DNA from: Lentzea fradiae
GTDB taxonomy: Bacteria > Actinomycetota > Actinomycetes > Mycobacteriales > Pseudonocardiaceae
Direction: 5' to 3'
Length of the DNA: 64,000 bases
Assembly (NCBI RefSeq): GCF_900100955.1
Contig: NZ_FNCC01000012.1
Location: 1 to 64,000, forward strand
Both the position numbers and the translations under genes were made by a program. This document shows, piece by piece, positions 7,777-16,604 of this stretch. How positions within the stretch are numbered: position 1 is the first letter of the stretch; every line of letters begins with the position of its first letter. Below the pieces are notes generated by a model. The model worked only from the letters and a program-made list of their open reading frames with translations, was not told the DNA's origin and searched no databases.

Positions 7777-9948
7777 ATGTGCGGAATCGCCGGTACCGCC
7801 CGCATCGACGGGCAAGACCTCGGTCCGGAAGCCGACGCCCTGCTCGAACTGCTGGCCGACACGCTGCACCACCGCGGCCCCGACGAGCGCGACTGCCTGC
7901 GCACGGGCCCCGTCGGCCTCGCCTTCACCCGGCTCTCCCTCGTGGACCCCGAGGACGGCAGCCAGCCGCTGGTCAGCGACGACGGCAACCTCGTGCTCAT
8001 CGCCAACGGCGAGGTCTACAACCACCGCGAGCTCGCGGCACAGCTGCCCGCGGGCACCCGCATGAGCACCGGCTCCGACTGCGAGGTGCTGCTCTACCTC
8101 TACCGGCAGCACGGTCTCGACTTCCTGCGCGACGTCCGCGGCATGTTCGGGCTCATCCTGTTCGACCGCGCCCGCAACCAGCTCGTCCTCGCCCGCGACA
8201 GGTTCGGCATCAAACCGCTGTACTACCACCGCAACGCCCGGCGCATCACCCTCTCCTCCGAGATCAAGGGTCTCTTCGCGGACGCCGAGACGCCGCGCGC
8301 CTTCGACTGGGAGCGGTCCCTCTCCGTCCCCCTCCTCGCGGCCTCCCCCCGCTTCGGAGAGCCCGACCTGGTCACCTGGTTCGAAGGCGTCGAGTCCGTT
8401 CCCGCCGCCACGGTCCTGCGCATCGACCTCAACGACGGACGCACGCTCAGCCACCGCTACTGGGAGATGCCCACCCGGGCGGAGGAGGGCACCAGCGCCG
8501 AGACGTTCATCGAGCGCTACCGCGAGATCCTGGAGCACTCCGTGCAGGAGTGCGCCACCGCCGACACCGAGCTCGGCCTGTTCCTGTCCGGCGGCATCGA
8601 CTCCTCGGCCGTGCTGGCACTGGCAGCCCCCCAACTGCCCGAGGTGCACACGTTCACGGCGTTGTCCGGCGGCACCCGCGTCAACGGCGACGCCGAGCAC
8701 GCGGACTGGCTCGCGAAGTCGATGGGCGTGCACAACCACCAGGTCGTCTTCGACCGCGACCACGTGCCGACGCCCGAGGAGTGGCGCCGCCTGGTGTGGT
8801 TGTCCGAGACGCCGATGGCCGGTCCGGAGATCTACTACAAGCACGAGCTGCACCGGTTCGCCCGAGCCGAACGCCCCGGGATGCGCGGCATGCTGCTCGG
8901 TGCCGCGAGCGACGAGTTCAACGGCGGCTACTCCGACGAGCTGAGCGGCGGCGAGGGCTGGGAGTCCTTCCTGGACAGCCTCGGCCAGCTCGACCGCGGC
9001 ACCCGCCTGGACCGGCACCCCGGCCTGCGCCGCTGGTGGGCGGAGGGTCACGACTTCTTCTCCGAGGAAGCGCTCACCCACGCGACCGGTGTCGCCACCC
9101 CGGACGTCTACCACGCCTACGTGGCCTCGGAGTACGCGAAGGTCCAGCAGTACAACGTGTGGCACGAGGACCGCACGGCGGCGGGCAGCGGCACCGAGGC
9201 CCGCGTGCCGTTCCTCGACCACCGGCTCGTCGAGCTGACCGCCGTGATCCCGCCGCACCTGCGCCCGCGGCTGTTGTGGGACAAGCGGATCCTCCGCGAG
9301 GCGGTGCGCGACCTGCTGCCGGAGCGCATCGCGGAACGCACCAAGGGACCGTTCTTCTACGGCTCTGGCACCTGGTACGCCTACCGCATGCTCGTCCGGC
9401 TGCTGCGCCGCGACGACGGCGAGCTGGTCGAGCGGGCGCTGGCCGCTCCGGGCGCCGACCTGTACCTCGACGGCAGCGCGATCCGCCGCAGGCTCGCGGA
9501 GTTCGGTGACGGCGACACGAACGCGCCCGGTGTCGAGATGCTGATGCGCGTGGTCAACATGGGTCTGCTGGCGGAGATGGCGGCGGCCCCGCCGCAGCTC
9601 GCGCGGATGTCGGCGGGTCCGGTCAGGCTCAGCGTCACGGCCGCGCCGCACGTCCACGACGAGGACGAGCTGTTCGCCCCCGGAAGCGACGAGCCGTCGC
9701 GCAGGGTGCTGGCGCTCGCGGAGAACGTCCAGCTCCTCACCGACGCCCGGGAGACGTGGTTCCTGCTCTCCTCCGGCCAGATCGAGTACGAGCTGGAGCA
9801 GGACAGCGCGGTCCTGCGGGTGCTGGCCCTGCTCGACGGCACCACCCCGTTCGACGAGGTGGTCGAGAAGTCCGGAGTGGACGCGGACGAGGTCAGGGCC
9901 GACCTCAACGCCCTCCTCACCGAGCGACTTCTGACGTTCGAGGTGTGA
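7777..9948 (+). CDS. AsnB-type glutamine amidotransferase with C-terminal PqqD/RRE-like domain
   Basis: 723-residue asparagine-synthetase-B-like enzyme. The N-terminal glutaminase domain is intact: catalytic Cys2 (MCGIAG), HHRGPDE, NGEVYNH and RDRFGIKPLYY. The synthetase domain has the ATP-pyrophosphatase loop FLSGGIDSS at residues 269-277. This fold releases ammonia from glutamine and adenylates a carboxylate for amide formation; the lasso cyclases belong to the same family. Normal AsnB proteins are about 550-650 residues. Here residues about 641-723 form an extra winged-helix segment (RRVLALAENVQLL, then VDADEVRADLNALLTERLL) resembling a PqqD/RRE peptide-binding domain. With the peptide gene upstream, I infer it activates and amidates, or ligates, the C-terminus of that peptide. 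It could instead make a free amide of a small molecule. The start is fixed by Cys2. Confidence 0.88.
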   Translation: MCGIAGTARIDGQDLGPEADALLELLADTLHHRGPDERDCLRTGPVGLAFTRLSLVDPEDGSQPLVSDDGNLVLIANGEVYNHRELAAQLPAGTRMSTGSDCEVLLYLYRQHGLDFLRDVRGMFGLILFDRARNQLVLARDRFGIKPLYYHRNARRITLSSEIKGLFADAETPRAFDWERSLSVPLLAASPRFGEPDLVTWFEGVESVPAATVLRIDLNDGRTLSHRYWEMPTRAEEGTSAETFIERYREILEHSVQECATADTELGLFLSGGIDSSAVLALAAPQLPEVHTFTALSGGTRVNGDAEHADWLAKSMGVHNHQVVFDRDHVPTPEEWRRLVWLSETPMAGPEIYYKHELHRFARAERPGMRGMLLGAASDEFNGGYSDELSGGEGWESFLDSLGQLDRGTRLDRHPGLRRWWAEGHDFFSEEALTHATGVATPDVYHAYVASEYAKVQQYNVWHEDRTAAGSGTEARVPFLDHRLVELTAVIPPHLRPRLLWDKRILREAVRDLLPERIAERTKGPFFYGSGTWYAYRMLVRLLRRDDGELVERALAAPGADLYLDGSAIRRRLAEFGDGDTNAPGVEMLMRVVNMGLLAEMAAAPPQLARMSAGPVRLSVTAAPHVHDEDELFAPGSDEPSRRVLALAENVQLLTDARETWFLLSSGQIEYELEQDSAVLRVLALLDGTTPFDEVVEKSGVDADEVRADLNALLTERLLTFEV

Positions 9949-9955
9949 GACGGCC

Positions 9956-10990
9956 ATGTACGAGTCGATGGCGCAGCAGCAGCTGTTGCGGGGTGACCCC
10001 CACTCACGTCCGCCCGTGACCACCTACGCCAGCCGGTACGAGCGGTGGGAGGACCTCGCGAGTGTGCGGCGCAAGCCCCGGCGCAACTTCGTCGCGGAGG
10101 ACGAGACGTCAGACCTCTTCTTCCCGCCGGAGCTCTACCCGGTCGTGCTGCACCCGCTGGTCGCCGCGAAGGGCGAGGTCGTCGTCAAAGCGCTGCTGCT
10201 GTGCCGTCTGTACGACTACCTCGACTTCACGACCGAGCTCGAGAACCTCGCCGTCATCCCGGTGGCCACCAAGATCAGCCGCGGCCGGTCGGGACTGCTG
10301 CTGCCGCCGCAGATGAAGGCCGACGCGTACAAGATCGTGACGGACGAGGCGTGGCACGCCCAGTTCTCCCACGACTTCGCCCGCGAGATCGAGGCGAGCA
10401 CGAACGTCCCGCACCACCTCCCCGAGGACGCGCCCGCGCCGTCGTTCGTGCTGCGGCTCGACGAGCTGCGCGACGAGCTGCCGCAGGACGTGCGGGGCGT
10501 CGAGGCGCTGCTGTTCGCCATCGTCAGCGAGACCCTGATCTCCGGCATCCTGTCGGACATCCCGCGCGACACCCGGCTGCCCTTCAGCGTGCGCGAGCTG
10601 GTCCGCGACCACGCCGCCGACGAAGGCAGGCACCACCAGTACTTCCGCACCGTCCTCAAGCACCTGTGGCCCGCGCTCACCCCGCACGAGCGCCGGGCAG
10701 TCGGGCCGCACGTCCCCGCCGCCGTGTACGCGTTCCTCGAACCCGACTACGAGCAGACGTTCCGGCACCTGCGCGGCATCGGCCTGACCGAGGACGAGTG
10801 CGCGCAGGTCATCGCCGAGTCGTGGCCCGCGGACGAGGTGCGGCGCACCATCGCCGAGGCCGCGCGTCCCGTCGTCCGCTACTTCGCGGAGGCGGGAGCG
10901 CTCGACGACAGCCGCACGCGCGACTCGTTCGAGCGCACCGGCTTGTGGGGCCGGGACTTCGACGGCAGGACCGAAGGGATGGCGTCGTGA
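9956..10990 (+). CDS. AurF-type diiron oxygenase
   Basis: 344-residue helical protein of the p-aminobenzoate N-oxygenase (AurF) family. The metal ligands can be placed by motif: Glu96 (ELEN), Glu131 and His134 (DEAWH), Glu192 (SETLIS), His219, Glu223 and His226 (DHAADEGRHH). Their spacing nearly matches AurF, so an active diiron site is likely. Family members oxidise amines to hydroxylamines or nitro groups, or hydroxylate carbon, using O2. It begins seven bases after the AsnB stop and overlaps the exporter start, so it belongs to the peptide operon. I infer it oxidises an amine or amide nitrogen created or carried by the peptide product; the true substrate is unknown. Confidence 0.87.
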   Translation: MYESMAQQQLLRGDPHSRPPVTTYASRYERWEDLASVRRKPRRNFVAEDETSDLFFPPELYPVVLHPLVAAKGEVVVKALLLCRLYDYLDFTTELENLAVIPVATKISRGRSGLLLPPQMKADAYKIVTDEAWHAQFSHDFAREIEASTNVPHHLPEDAPAPSFVLRLDELRDELPQDVRGVEALLFAIVSETLISGILSDIPRDTRLPFSVRELVRDHAADEGRHHQYFRTVLKHLWPALTPHERRAVGPHVPAAVYAFLEPDYEQTFRHLRGIGLTEDECAQVIAESWPADEVRRTIAEAARPVVRYFAEAGALDDSRTRDSFERTGLWGRDFDGRTEGMAS

Positions 10991-12246
10991 CGAGCGGCGA
11001 GAGCACGACCGAGGTACCGGAGCACAGCCGGTTCGGCCGCACGATGAGCCCGGCCGCGATCTTCCGCCGGTTCTGGGTCGCGACGACGGTGAGCGGGGCC
11101 GGGTCCGCGATCACGATGGTCGCGCTCCCCCTGGTGGCGCTGACGGTGCTCGACGCCTCGGTCTTCGAGGTCACGCTGCTCAACGCCGCCGGCCAGGCTG
11201 GCTGGCTGGTGCTGGGGCTCCCGGCCGGGGTGATCGTCCAGCGCTACCCGTTGCGCGGCCTGCAGGTCGTGATGGACGTCGTCCGGCTCGCGGCCATCGG
11301 CTCGATCCCCCTCGCCTGGTGGCTGGGCGGGCTCACCTACACCCACCTGCTGCTGGCGGCGCTGCTCGTGGGTTTCGCGAACGTCCTGTTCGACATCGGC
11401 AACGCCACCTTCCTCCCGGCCATCGTCGAGAAGAAGGAGCTCAACGCCCGCAACAGCCTCATGTCCGGCACGCACGCGGTGACCCAGACCGGCGGCCCGT
11501 CGGCGGGAGCGGTGCTCGTGCAGGTGATGGGACCGGTCGGCGCGCTGGTCCTCGACGCCGTCAGCTACCTGGTGTCGGCCATCGCCCTGCGCACCCTTCC
11601 CGAGCGCACCGCTCCGCAGAAGTCGCAGGTCTCACCGGGAAGGCTCATCAGGGAGGGCTGGAACTTCGTCGTCCGGCACCACGTGATGGGGCCGACGCTC
11701 GTGTGGGCGATGGCCACGAACTTCTTCTGCAGCGCCATCCTCGCGCTGACCCCCGTCTACCTGGTGCGGGCCGCGGACACACCGGCCGCCCTCGTCGGCG
11801 TGGTCCTCGCGATGGACGGCCTCGGCGCCGTGATCGGGTCCGCGCTGGCCACCCGGCTCGCCCGCGCCCTCGGCACCGCCCGCGCGCTGATCGTGGCGAG
11901 CACCGTGGGCAGTCTGACGGCCCTGCTCATCCCCCTCACGACCAGCTCCGGCACGATCTTCTACTTCATGATCGGCAACGCCGGGCTGTCCGCGGGCGTG
12001 GTGGTCGGCAGCATCCTGACCCGCACCTACCGGCAGACCGAGAGCCCGCCCGAGCTGCTGTCCAGGGTGATGGCGACGACGCGGTTCGTCTCCTGGGGCG
12101 CGCTTCCGCTGGGGGCCGCGGTCAGCGGTCTCGTCGCGGACGCCGCCGGCCTCTCCCCCGCGCTGTGGCTGGTGTGCGCGGGCACGCTGACCGCCCCGCT
12201 CGTCCTGCTCCTCAGCCCGTTGCGCTCCCGCCGCGACCTCGGCTGA
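10987..12246 (+). CDS. MFS exporter
   Basis: 419-residue major facilitator protein with about 12 helices, of the actinobacterial MFS_3/enterobactin-exporter-like type (SGAGSAITMVALPLVAL near the N-terminus, then NVLFDIGNATFLPAIV). GTG at 10987 overlaps the diiron oxygenase stop by four bases, which fixes the start and shows coupling. It probably exports the product of this cluster and gives self-protection. The N-terminal 30 residues are polar and cytoplasmic. Confidence 0.88.
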   Translation: MTSGESTTEVPEHSRFGRTMSPAAIFRRFWVATTVSGAGSAITMVALPLVALTVLDASVFEVTLLNAAGQAGWLVLGLPAGVIVQRYPLRGLQVVMDVVRLAAIGSIPLAWWLGGLTYTHLLLAALLVGFANVLFDIGNATFLPAIVEKKELNARNSLMSGTHAVTQTGGPSAGAVLVQVMGPVGALVLDAVSYLVSAIALRTLPERTAPQKSQVSPGRLIREGWNFVVRHHVMGPTLVWAMATNFFCSAILALTPVYLVRAADTPAALVGVVLAMDGLGAVIGSALATRLARALGTARALIVASTVGSLTALLIPLTTSSGTIFYFMIGNAGLSAGVVVGSILTRTYRQTESPPELLSRVMATTRFVSWGALPLGAAVSGLVADAAGLSPALWLVCAGTLTAPLVLLLSPLRSRRDLG

Positions 12247-12390
12247 ACCGTCCACATCGAACGCGGTGATGCGGGTCATCGGCAATGGTGCGCACGACCG
12301 CGTTGCCAGACCCACGCCCGTCGATGACGATCGGAGCACGACCCGCGATTGCCCGCTCCGGCACCGATTCGACGAGGTGGCACCGTCCCG
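12247..12390. other. intergenic gap before pyruvate-kinase-like gene 1
   Basis: 144 bases between the exporter stop and the pyruvate-kinase-like gene. No hairpin or coding signal stands out. It could hold a separate promoter, since the preceding genes are all overlapped or nearly so. Confidence 0.3.
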
Positions 12391-13413
12391 ATGACGACCA
12401 TGTACGCGACGATCGGTCCAGCGACCCGCGCACCGGAGACCATGACCGCCCTGGTCCGCCTGGGCGTCACCGGTTTCCGCTTCTCCGCCTCCAAGTTCGG
12501 CGTGGCCGAGCTCGCCGCCCAAGCCGCCGACGCCGAGGCAGCGGGCCGCGCCGCCGGACGGAGCGTCGAGCTGCTGCTGGACCTGCCGGGCGCCAAGATC
12601 CGGTTCACCAACGCGGACTCGATCGACCTCGGCGCGACCCCGCGGTTCCGGGTGTCGTACGCCCTGAAGCCCACCGGCGAGGACGACGGCCTGCCCGACG
12701 TCGGCCTGTCCGACCCCGGCCTCGGTGACGTCATCTCCCCCGGCGACGTGCTGCTCATCGGTGACGGTGAGATCGCCGCACGGGTGATCTCGGCGTCCGG
12801 CACCCACTGCGTGGCCGAGGCCCTCGAGGGTGGCCTGCTCGGCCCGCGCAAGGGCGTCTGGGTGACCGGGCGGTCGCGCCGCCTCCCGGCGTCCTCACCG
12901 GACGAGGACCTCGCCCTGCTCGACGGGCTCACCTCGTCGGCGTTCACCGGTGCGATCGTCTCGTTCGCCGAGAACGCGGCCGTCCTGGAACCCGTCCGCG
13001 CGCGGTGGGGCGGGCGCAGCGCCAACTCCGTCATGGCGAAGGTCGAGACCAGGGCGGGCGTGGCGGCCGTCGCGGAGGTCGCGGGTGCGGCGGACAGCGT
13101 GCTCGTCGGCCGCGGCGACCTGCTCATGGACAGCGGGGTGCTCGACTTCCACGCGCTGTGCTCGGCGGCGGTGCGGGAGTGCAGGCGGTTGTCCGTGCCG
13201 GTGGTCGTGGGAACCCAGCTGCTGTCGGGGATGCAGAGCTCGTGGCTGCCGCTGCGCTCGGAGCTGAGCTACCTGTGCGGCCTGCTGGAGTCCGGTGTGG
13301 ACGGTCTGCTGCTCACGACGGAGACCACCTTCGGCCGCGACCCGCTCGGTGCCGCGGGACTGATGGCGGACCTGATCGCGCGCTACGCGGAGCCGGGGCT
13401 CGTCAGAGCGTGA
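12391..13413 (+). CDS. pyruvate-kinase-like protein 1 (A and B domains only)
   Basis: 340-residue homologue of pyruvate kinase that lacks the C-terminal allosteric domain. The N-terminus (ATIGPAT) and the segments LLLDLPGAKIRF, AKVETRAG, GRGDLLMDSG and VVGTQLLSGM correspond to the PEP/Mg-site motifs, keeping the Lys and Glu of AKIE, the Asp of RGDL and the Thr of ATQ. The usual RLNFSHG potassium/ATP segment is changed to FRFSASK. Phosphoryl or enol-pyruvyl chemistry with a non-ADP partner is therefore plausible, but not shown. ATG at 12391 has GAGGTGG ten bases upstream. It ends overlapping the converging GNAT gene by 11 bases. A paralogue lies at 17356-18414, so the pair probably serves the same pathway. 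It is not the housekeeping enzyme. Confidence 0.75.
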   Translation: MTTMYATIGPATRAPETMTALVRLGVTGFRFSASKFGVAELAAQAADAEAAGRAAGRSVELLLDLPGAKIRFTNADSIDLGATPRFRVSYALKPTGEDDGLPDVGLSDPGLGDVISPGDVLLIGDGEIAARVISASGTHCVAEALEGGLLGPRKGVWVTGRSRRLPASSPDEDLALLDGLTSSAFTGAIVSFAENAAVLEPVRARWGGRSANSVMAKVETRAGVAAVAEVAGAADSVLVGRGDLLMDSGVLDFHALCSAAVRECRRLSVPVVVGTQLLSGMQSSWLPLRSELSYLCGLLESGVDGLLLTTETTFGRDPLGAAGLMADLIARYAEPGLVRA

Positions 13414-13951
13414 TCCAGTAGCGCTGCTTCGGGCCGATCACGGTGTCCCGCACGTCTTCCAGCACCCCGCCCGCGCGCTGGATGATGTGGGCGGAGGTGT
13501 GGTTGTCCGGCGAGCACGTCAGCAGCACGCGGTCCATCCCCCTCGCCCGCGCCTGGCCGAGCGCCGCGTCCAGCGCCCAGGTGGCGAGCCCGCGGCGGCG
13601 GTACCGGGGGCAGACGCTGTAGCCGATGTGGCCGCCCGCCTCCAGCAGGAGCGGGGTGAGCCCGTGCCGCAGCTCGACGGCTCCCAGGCAGGTGTCGCCG
13701 TGCGTGATCCACCAGTACGTCGAGTGCGCCCTGCCGGGTGCGGGCGGCACCTCCGGGTCGGCGCAGCGGTGCAGCCGGGCGACCCAGGCCGCGAACCCCT
13801 CCGGCGTCGTCACGTCGTCGTCGGGGGTGAGCCCGGCACCGTCCATGTGGGACCCGGCCGGCCACTGCTCGTAGGTCGCGAGCCAGGAGGCGTACAGCCT
13901 CGTGTCCGGCCTGGTCAGCTCCGGACGCAGCTCGTCCCCGGCCTGTCCCAC
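13403..13951 (-). CDS. GNAT-family N-acetyltransferase
   Basis: 182-residue acyltransferase of the GNAT fold. The acetyl-CoA motif is visible as YSVCPRYRRRGLATWALDAAL (Q/RxxGxG/A-type, here RRRGLA), followed by LLTCSPDNHTSAHIIQRAGG, the typical strand-helix-strand of the C-terminal half. It would move an acyl group from CoA to an amine. GTG at 13951-13949 lies one base beyond the ArsR stop; an extension of 11 residues is open but would overlap the ArsR coding end. Last gene of the eight-gene minus-strand operon, converging with the pyruvate-kinase-like gene. It may acetylate the pathway product or act in self-resistance. Confidence 0.82.
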   Translation of the reverse strand: MGQAGDELRPELTRPDTRLYASWLATYEQWPAGSHMDGAGLTPDDDVTTPEGFAAWVARLHRCADPEVPPAPGRAHSTYWWITHGDTCLGAVELRHGLTPLLLEAGGHIGYSVCPRYRRRGLATWALDAALGQARARGMDRVLLTCSPDNHTSAHIIQRAGGVLEDVRDTVIGPKQRYWITL

Positions 13952-13952
13952 G

Positions 13953-14867
13953 TCACAGCCCCAATCGTTCGAGAAGTGCGGCACCGCCCCGGTCCAGCTG
14001 GTAGAACACCCGGCCGCCGAGCCGCTGCTTCCACACCAGACCGGACGCGGAGAGCACGGTCAGGTGCTCCGACACCGTACTCTTGGCCATTCCCAGCGAC
14101 GCCGCCACCGCGGTCGTCGTCTGCGGCACCTCCAGGGCCCGCACCACCTGCGCCCGCCCGGTGCCGAGCAGCAGTGCGAGGCGGTCCGGCGCGCTGGAGT
14201 CCCGGTCGGGCGCCGTCAGCACCTGGAAGAACCCGGTGGCCCGCGCCTGGTACGACAGGGCCACGACGCCGGCCTCCCGGTGGAACAGCCGCACGCCTCC
14301 CGCGAAGACGGTCGGCACCAGCAGCAGCTGCGAGCGGGTCACCGCCACGTCGAGGTCGCAGTGGTAGGGCGCGGTGAGGACCGGCCGGGACCACAGCACC
14401 CGTCCGTCGAGCTCCTCCAGCATCGCCTCCGGCCCCGACACGACGAGGGTCCGGCCGCGGAAGAGCGCCTCCTCCTCCAGCGACGCCCGCATCCTGGCCC
14501 AGTGCGGGGCGATGGCCCAGTCCCAGTACCGCCGCAACAACGCGCAGAGCCGGTCCGCGCCGGCCCCCTCGAACCGGGCCCGCAGCTCGGTGAGCTCCGC
14601 CGCGAGCGTGCCGCGCGAGGGGTCTGGCAGCGGCACGGCGCCCGGCGGGAACAGCGGCGGGCCGGGCCGCCGCATCGGTTCCACCAGGCCCTCCAGCAGC
14701 TCGCGCGGCATCCCGGCGCGCACCGTGCCCGCCCAGCGGGTGTAGGGCGACGGCGCCTCGCCCGGGTAGCGGGCGAGGATCGCCAGGCTGCCGATGGTCT
14801 CCCACAGCGGGCTGAGCGCGATCCGCACCCGGCCCAGGCTGTCGTCGTCCACCCGCAGGCGGATCAC
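13953..14867 (-). CDS. ArsR/SmtB-like winged-helix regulator (DUF5937-type)
   Basis: 304-residue transcription factor. The C-terminal 90 residues form an ArsR-type winged helix (TTTAVAASLGMAKSTVSEHLTVLSASGLV, then the GGRVFYQL wing). The longer N-terminal part resembles the DUF5937 sensor region of actinobacterial ArsR proteins rather than a metal-binding site; I see no Cys-based metal motif. GTG at 14867 overlaps the stop of the PqqD-like gene (GTGA). Being inside the operon, it likely autoregulates it or responds to a pathway intermediate. Confidence 0.83.
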   Translation of the reverse strand: MIRLRVDDDSLGRVRIALSPLWETIGSLAILARYPGEAPSPYTRWAGTVRAGMPRELLEGLVEPMRRPGPPLFPPGAVPLPDPSRGTLAAELTELRARFEGAGADRLCALLRRYWDWAIAPHWARMRASLEEEALFRGRTLVVSGPEAMLEELDGRVLWSRPVLTAPYHCDLDVAVTRSQLLLVPTVFAGGVRLFHREAGVVALSYQARATGFFQVLTAPDRDSSAPDRLALLLGTGRAQVVRALEVPQTTTAVAASLGMAKSTVSEHLTVLSASGLVWKQRLGGRVFYQLDRGGAALLERLGL

Positions 14868-15151
14868 CGCGGCGACTCCTCGGTGACCCACTCGACGACA
14901 CCGCTGGCCGCGAGCTCGTCGAGGAACTCGGTCACGTCCTCGCCGACCTCCTCGGGCTCGGCGCCGTACTCGGCGGCGACGATGCCCGCGATGTCGCTGA
15001 CGCTGTTGCGCCCGTCGGCCGACTCGTAGATCAGCTTCGCCACGTCGGCGAGCTCCATGCCCTCCGCGTCGACGCCGAGGACGAGGTTGCCCGCGACCAG
15101 GCGGACCCGGACGCCGAGGGCGCGGCGGGGCACGCGCGGTCCGGAGGTCAT
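14864..15151 (-). CDS. PqqD-like RRE protein (peptide-binding)
   Basis: 95-residue PqqD-family protein: strands LGVRVRLVAGNLVLGVDAEG, then a helical part with LIYESADGRNSVSDIAGIVAAEYG and VTEFLDELAASGVV. Such RiPP recognition elements bind the leader of a precursor peptide and present it to modifying enzymes. It does not itself catalyse a reaction. The ATG at 15151 overlaps the nucleotidyltransferase stop (ATGA), and its own stop overlaps the ArsR start. With the AsnB-fused domain it is the second RRE-like unit of this cluster and the strongest sign, besides the short peptide gene, that a ribosomal peptide is handled here. Confidence 0.82.
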   Translation of the reverse strand: MTSGPRVPRRALGVRVRLVAGNLVLGVDAEGMELADVAKLIYESADGRNSVSDIAGIVAAEYGAEPEEVGEDVTEFLDELAASGVVEWVTEESPR

Positions 15152-15960
15152 GAGGTCTCCACTCGCATCGCGATGTCCTGGCAGGTGGTGAGCACGGACC
15201 GCACCCACGGCCGCGGGTCGTCCGGGTCGAGGCCGCGCATCGTCTCGAGCTCCCAGTACCGCTCGAACGAGAGCACCTCCGGCGCCGCCGCGCGGAACCG
15301 GTTCGGGCGCCACTTCGGCATGTGGCTGCCGTACTCGCCCGCGCTTTCGAGCAACGCGTCGACGGCGTGGCTCAGCGCCCTGCGCGCCGACAGCACGGCG
15401 CTCTCCAGGTGCCCGGACTCCAGCTGGCCCAGCGCGTCCTCGGCGGCGTCGTCGGCGAAGCCGAGCGAGCGGACCACCACGATGGAGCGGAAGGCCGACT
15501 GCTTCAGCACCTCGTACTTGGCCTCGATCCACTCGATGCCGAGCAACGGCAGGCAGTGGGCGAGGCGGGCCAGCGTGGTCTCCTCGCGCGGCGAGAGGAT
15601 CTCACCGGCGAAGACGCCGCTCGTGTACCGCTCCCAGGTGATCTTGGCGAGCATCTGGTCGATCTGGCTCTCCAGCCAGTACGTGACCTCCCAGCGACGG
15701 CTGTTCTCGTAGAACACCTCGCTGCGCACCCGCGGCGGGTCGAGCGGCATGAGGGTGTCGCTGGAGGTCTCCGTCCGCCACTCCTCGGTCGTGACGACGT
15801 AGATGTCGAAGTCGCTGCGCGAGTTCTCCCAGCCGCGGGCGACCGAGCCCACGACGAACGCGGCGACGGCGTCGTCCGGCAGCAGGTCGCGCGCCCGCAG
15901 CGGGGCGAGCCAGTCGGCGGGGTGCGGTGCGGGCGCCACCACGGCGTTCCGGGCGCTCAT
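15148..15960 (-). CDS. nucleotidyltransferase-fold protein
   Basis: 270-residue protein with the polymerase-beta-type nucleotidyltransferase signature GSVARGWENSRSDFDIYV near residues 38-55: GS helix and the two Asp residues that bind metal. The remaining 200 residues are helical and resemble the HEPN-like half of aminoglycoside nucleotidyltransferases. It would transfer AMP or another nucleotide to a hydroxyl or phosphate. ATG at 15960 overlaps the methyltransferase stop (ATGA). Nucleotidyltransferases and kinases are known as tailoring enzymes in a few lasso clusters, which fits the peptide hypothesis; an antibiotic-resistance role is the alternative. Confidence 0.82.
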   Translation of the reverse strand: MSARNAVVAPAPHPADWLAPLRARDLLPDDAVAAFVVGSVARGWENSRSDFDIYVVTTEEWRTETSSDTLMPLDPPRVRSEVFYENSRRWEVTYWLESQIDQMLAKITWERYTSGVFAGEILSPREETTLARLAHCLPLLGIEWIEAKYEVLKQSAFRSIVVVRSLGFADDAAEDALGQLESGHLESAVLSARRALSHAVDALLESAGEYGSHMPKWRPNRFRAAAPEVLSFERYWELETMRGLDPDDPRPWVRSVLTTCQDIAMRVETS

Positions 15961-16604
15961 TTGCGGTACGCCAATGACATGCCGTCTGCGATGGGCAGCA
16001 CGACGACCTCCACCCGCTCGTCCTCGACGAGGCGCGCGTTGAACTCGATGACCGCGTGGTCGGCGGACTTGACCGGCTTCAGCACCCGGCCGCTGCGGAA
16101 GAAGTTGTCGAACGCGATGAGGCCGCCCGGACGGGTCCGCACGACCAGTTCCTCGAAGTAGTCCTGGTAGCCCTCCTTGTCGGCGTCGACGAAGGAGAAG
16201 TCGAGGTACGGCTCGGACGGCAGCGCACGCAGCGTCTCGATCGCGGGCGCGACCCGCAGCTCGATGCGGTCCGCGACGCCCGCCGTCTGCCACGCCTCCC
16301 TGGCCACCTCGGTCCACTTGTCGGTGACATCGCAGGCGACGACCCGGCCGTCCGGTCCCATGCCGCGGGCGATCGCGAGGGAGGACATGCCGGTGAAGCT
16401 GCCCACGTCGACGGCGTTGCGGGCGCCGAGGAGCCGGACCAGCAGCGTGATGAGCGCGCTCTGCTCGGGGGCGGTCTGCCAGTGCGCGACCTCGACGAGG
16501 GCCGAGGTCCGCTCGATCAGCCTGCGCTGCACGGCGTCGAGCGGCTGGCTGTGCGCCAGCATGTAGTCCCGCAGGGGCGGGGCCAGTAGGGTGCTTTCCT
16601 TCAC
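15957..16604 (-). CDS. class I SAM-dependent O-methyltransferase (CCoAOMT-like)
   Basis: 215-residue methyltransferase of the caffeoyl-CoA/catechol O-methyltransferase type. SAM motif I is AVDVGSFTGMSSLAIARG, then VACDVTDKW (motif post I), FSFVDADKEGYQDYFE (metal and catalytic region) and IAFDNFFRSG. This family methylates vicinal hydroxyls or carboxylates in a metal-dependent way. GTG at 16604 overlaps the kinase stop by four bases. It probably methylates a hydroxyl, or a hydroxylamine oxygen, of the pathway intermediate. Confidence 0.87.
   Translation of the reverse strand: MKESTLLAPPLRDYMLAHSQPLDAVQRRLIERTSALVEVAHWQTAPEQSALITLLVRLLGARNAVDVGSFTGMSSLAIARGMGPDGRVVACDVTDKWTEVAREAWQTAGVADRIELRVAPAIETLRALPSEPYLDFSFVDADKEGYQDYFEELVVRTRPGGLIAFDNFFRSGRVLKPVKSADHAVIEFNARLVEDERVEVVVLPIADGMSLAYRK

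Noticed and set aside
7589..9948. Ordinary lasso peptide cluster
   Set aside because: No B2 transglutaminase-like protease, no core sequence and no Asp/Glu in the peptide. Only the YxxP leader, RRE and AsnB parts agree.
12391..13413. Housekeeping pyruvate kinase
   Set aside because: Lacks the C-terminal domain and the RLNFSHG motif, is about 130 residues short, and has a paralogue in the same cluster.
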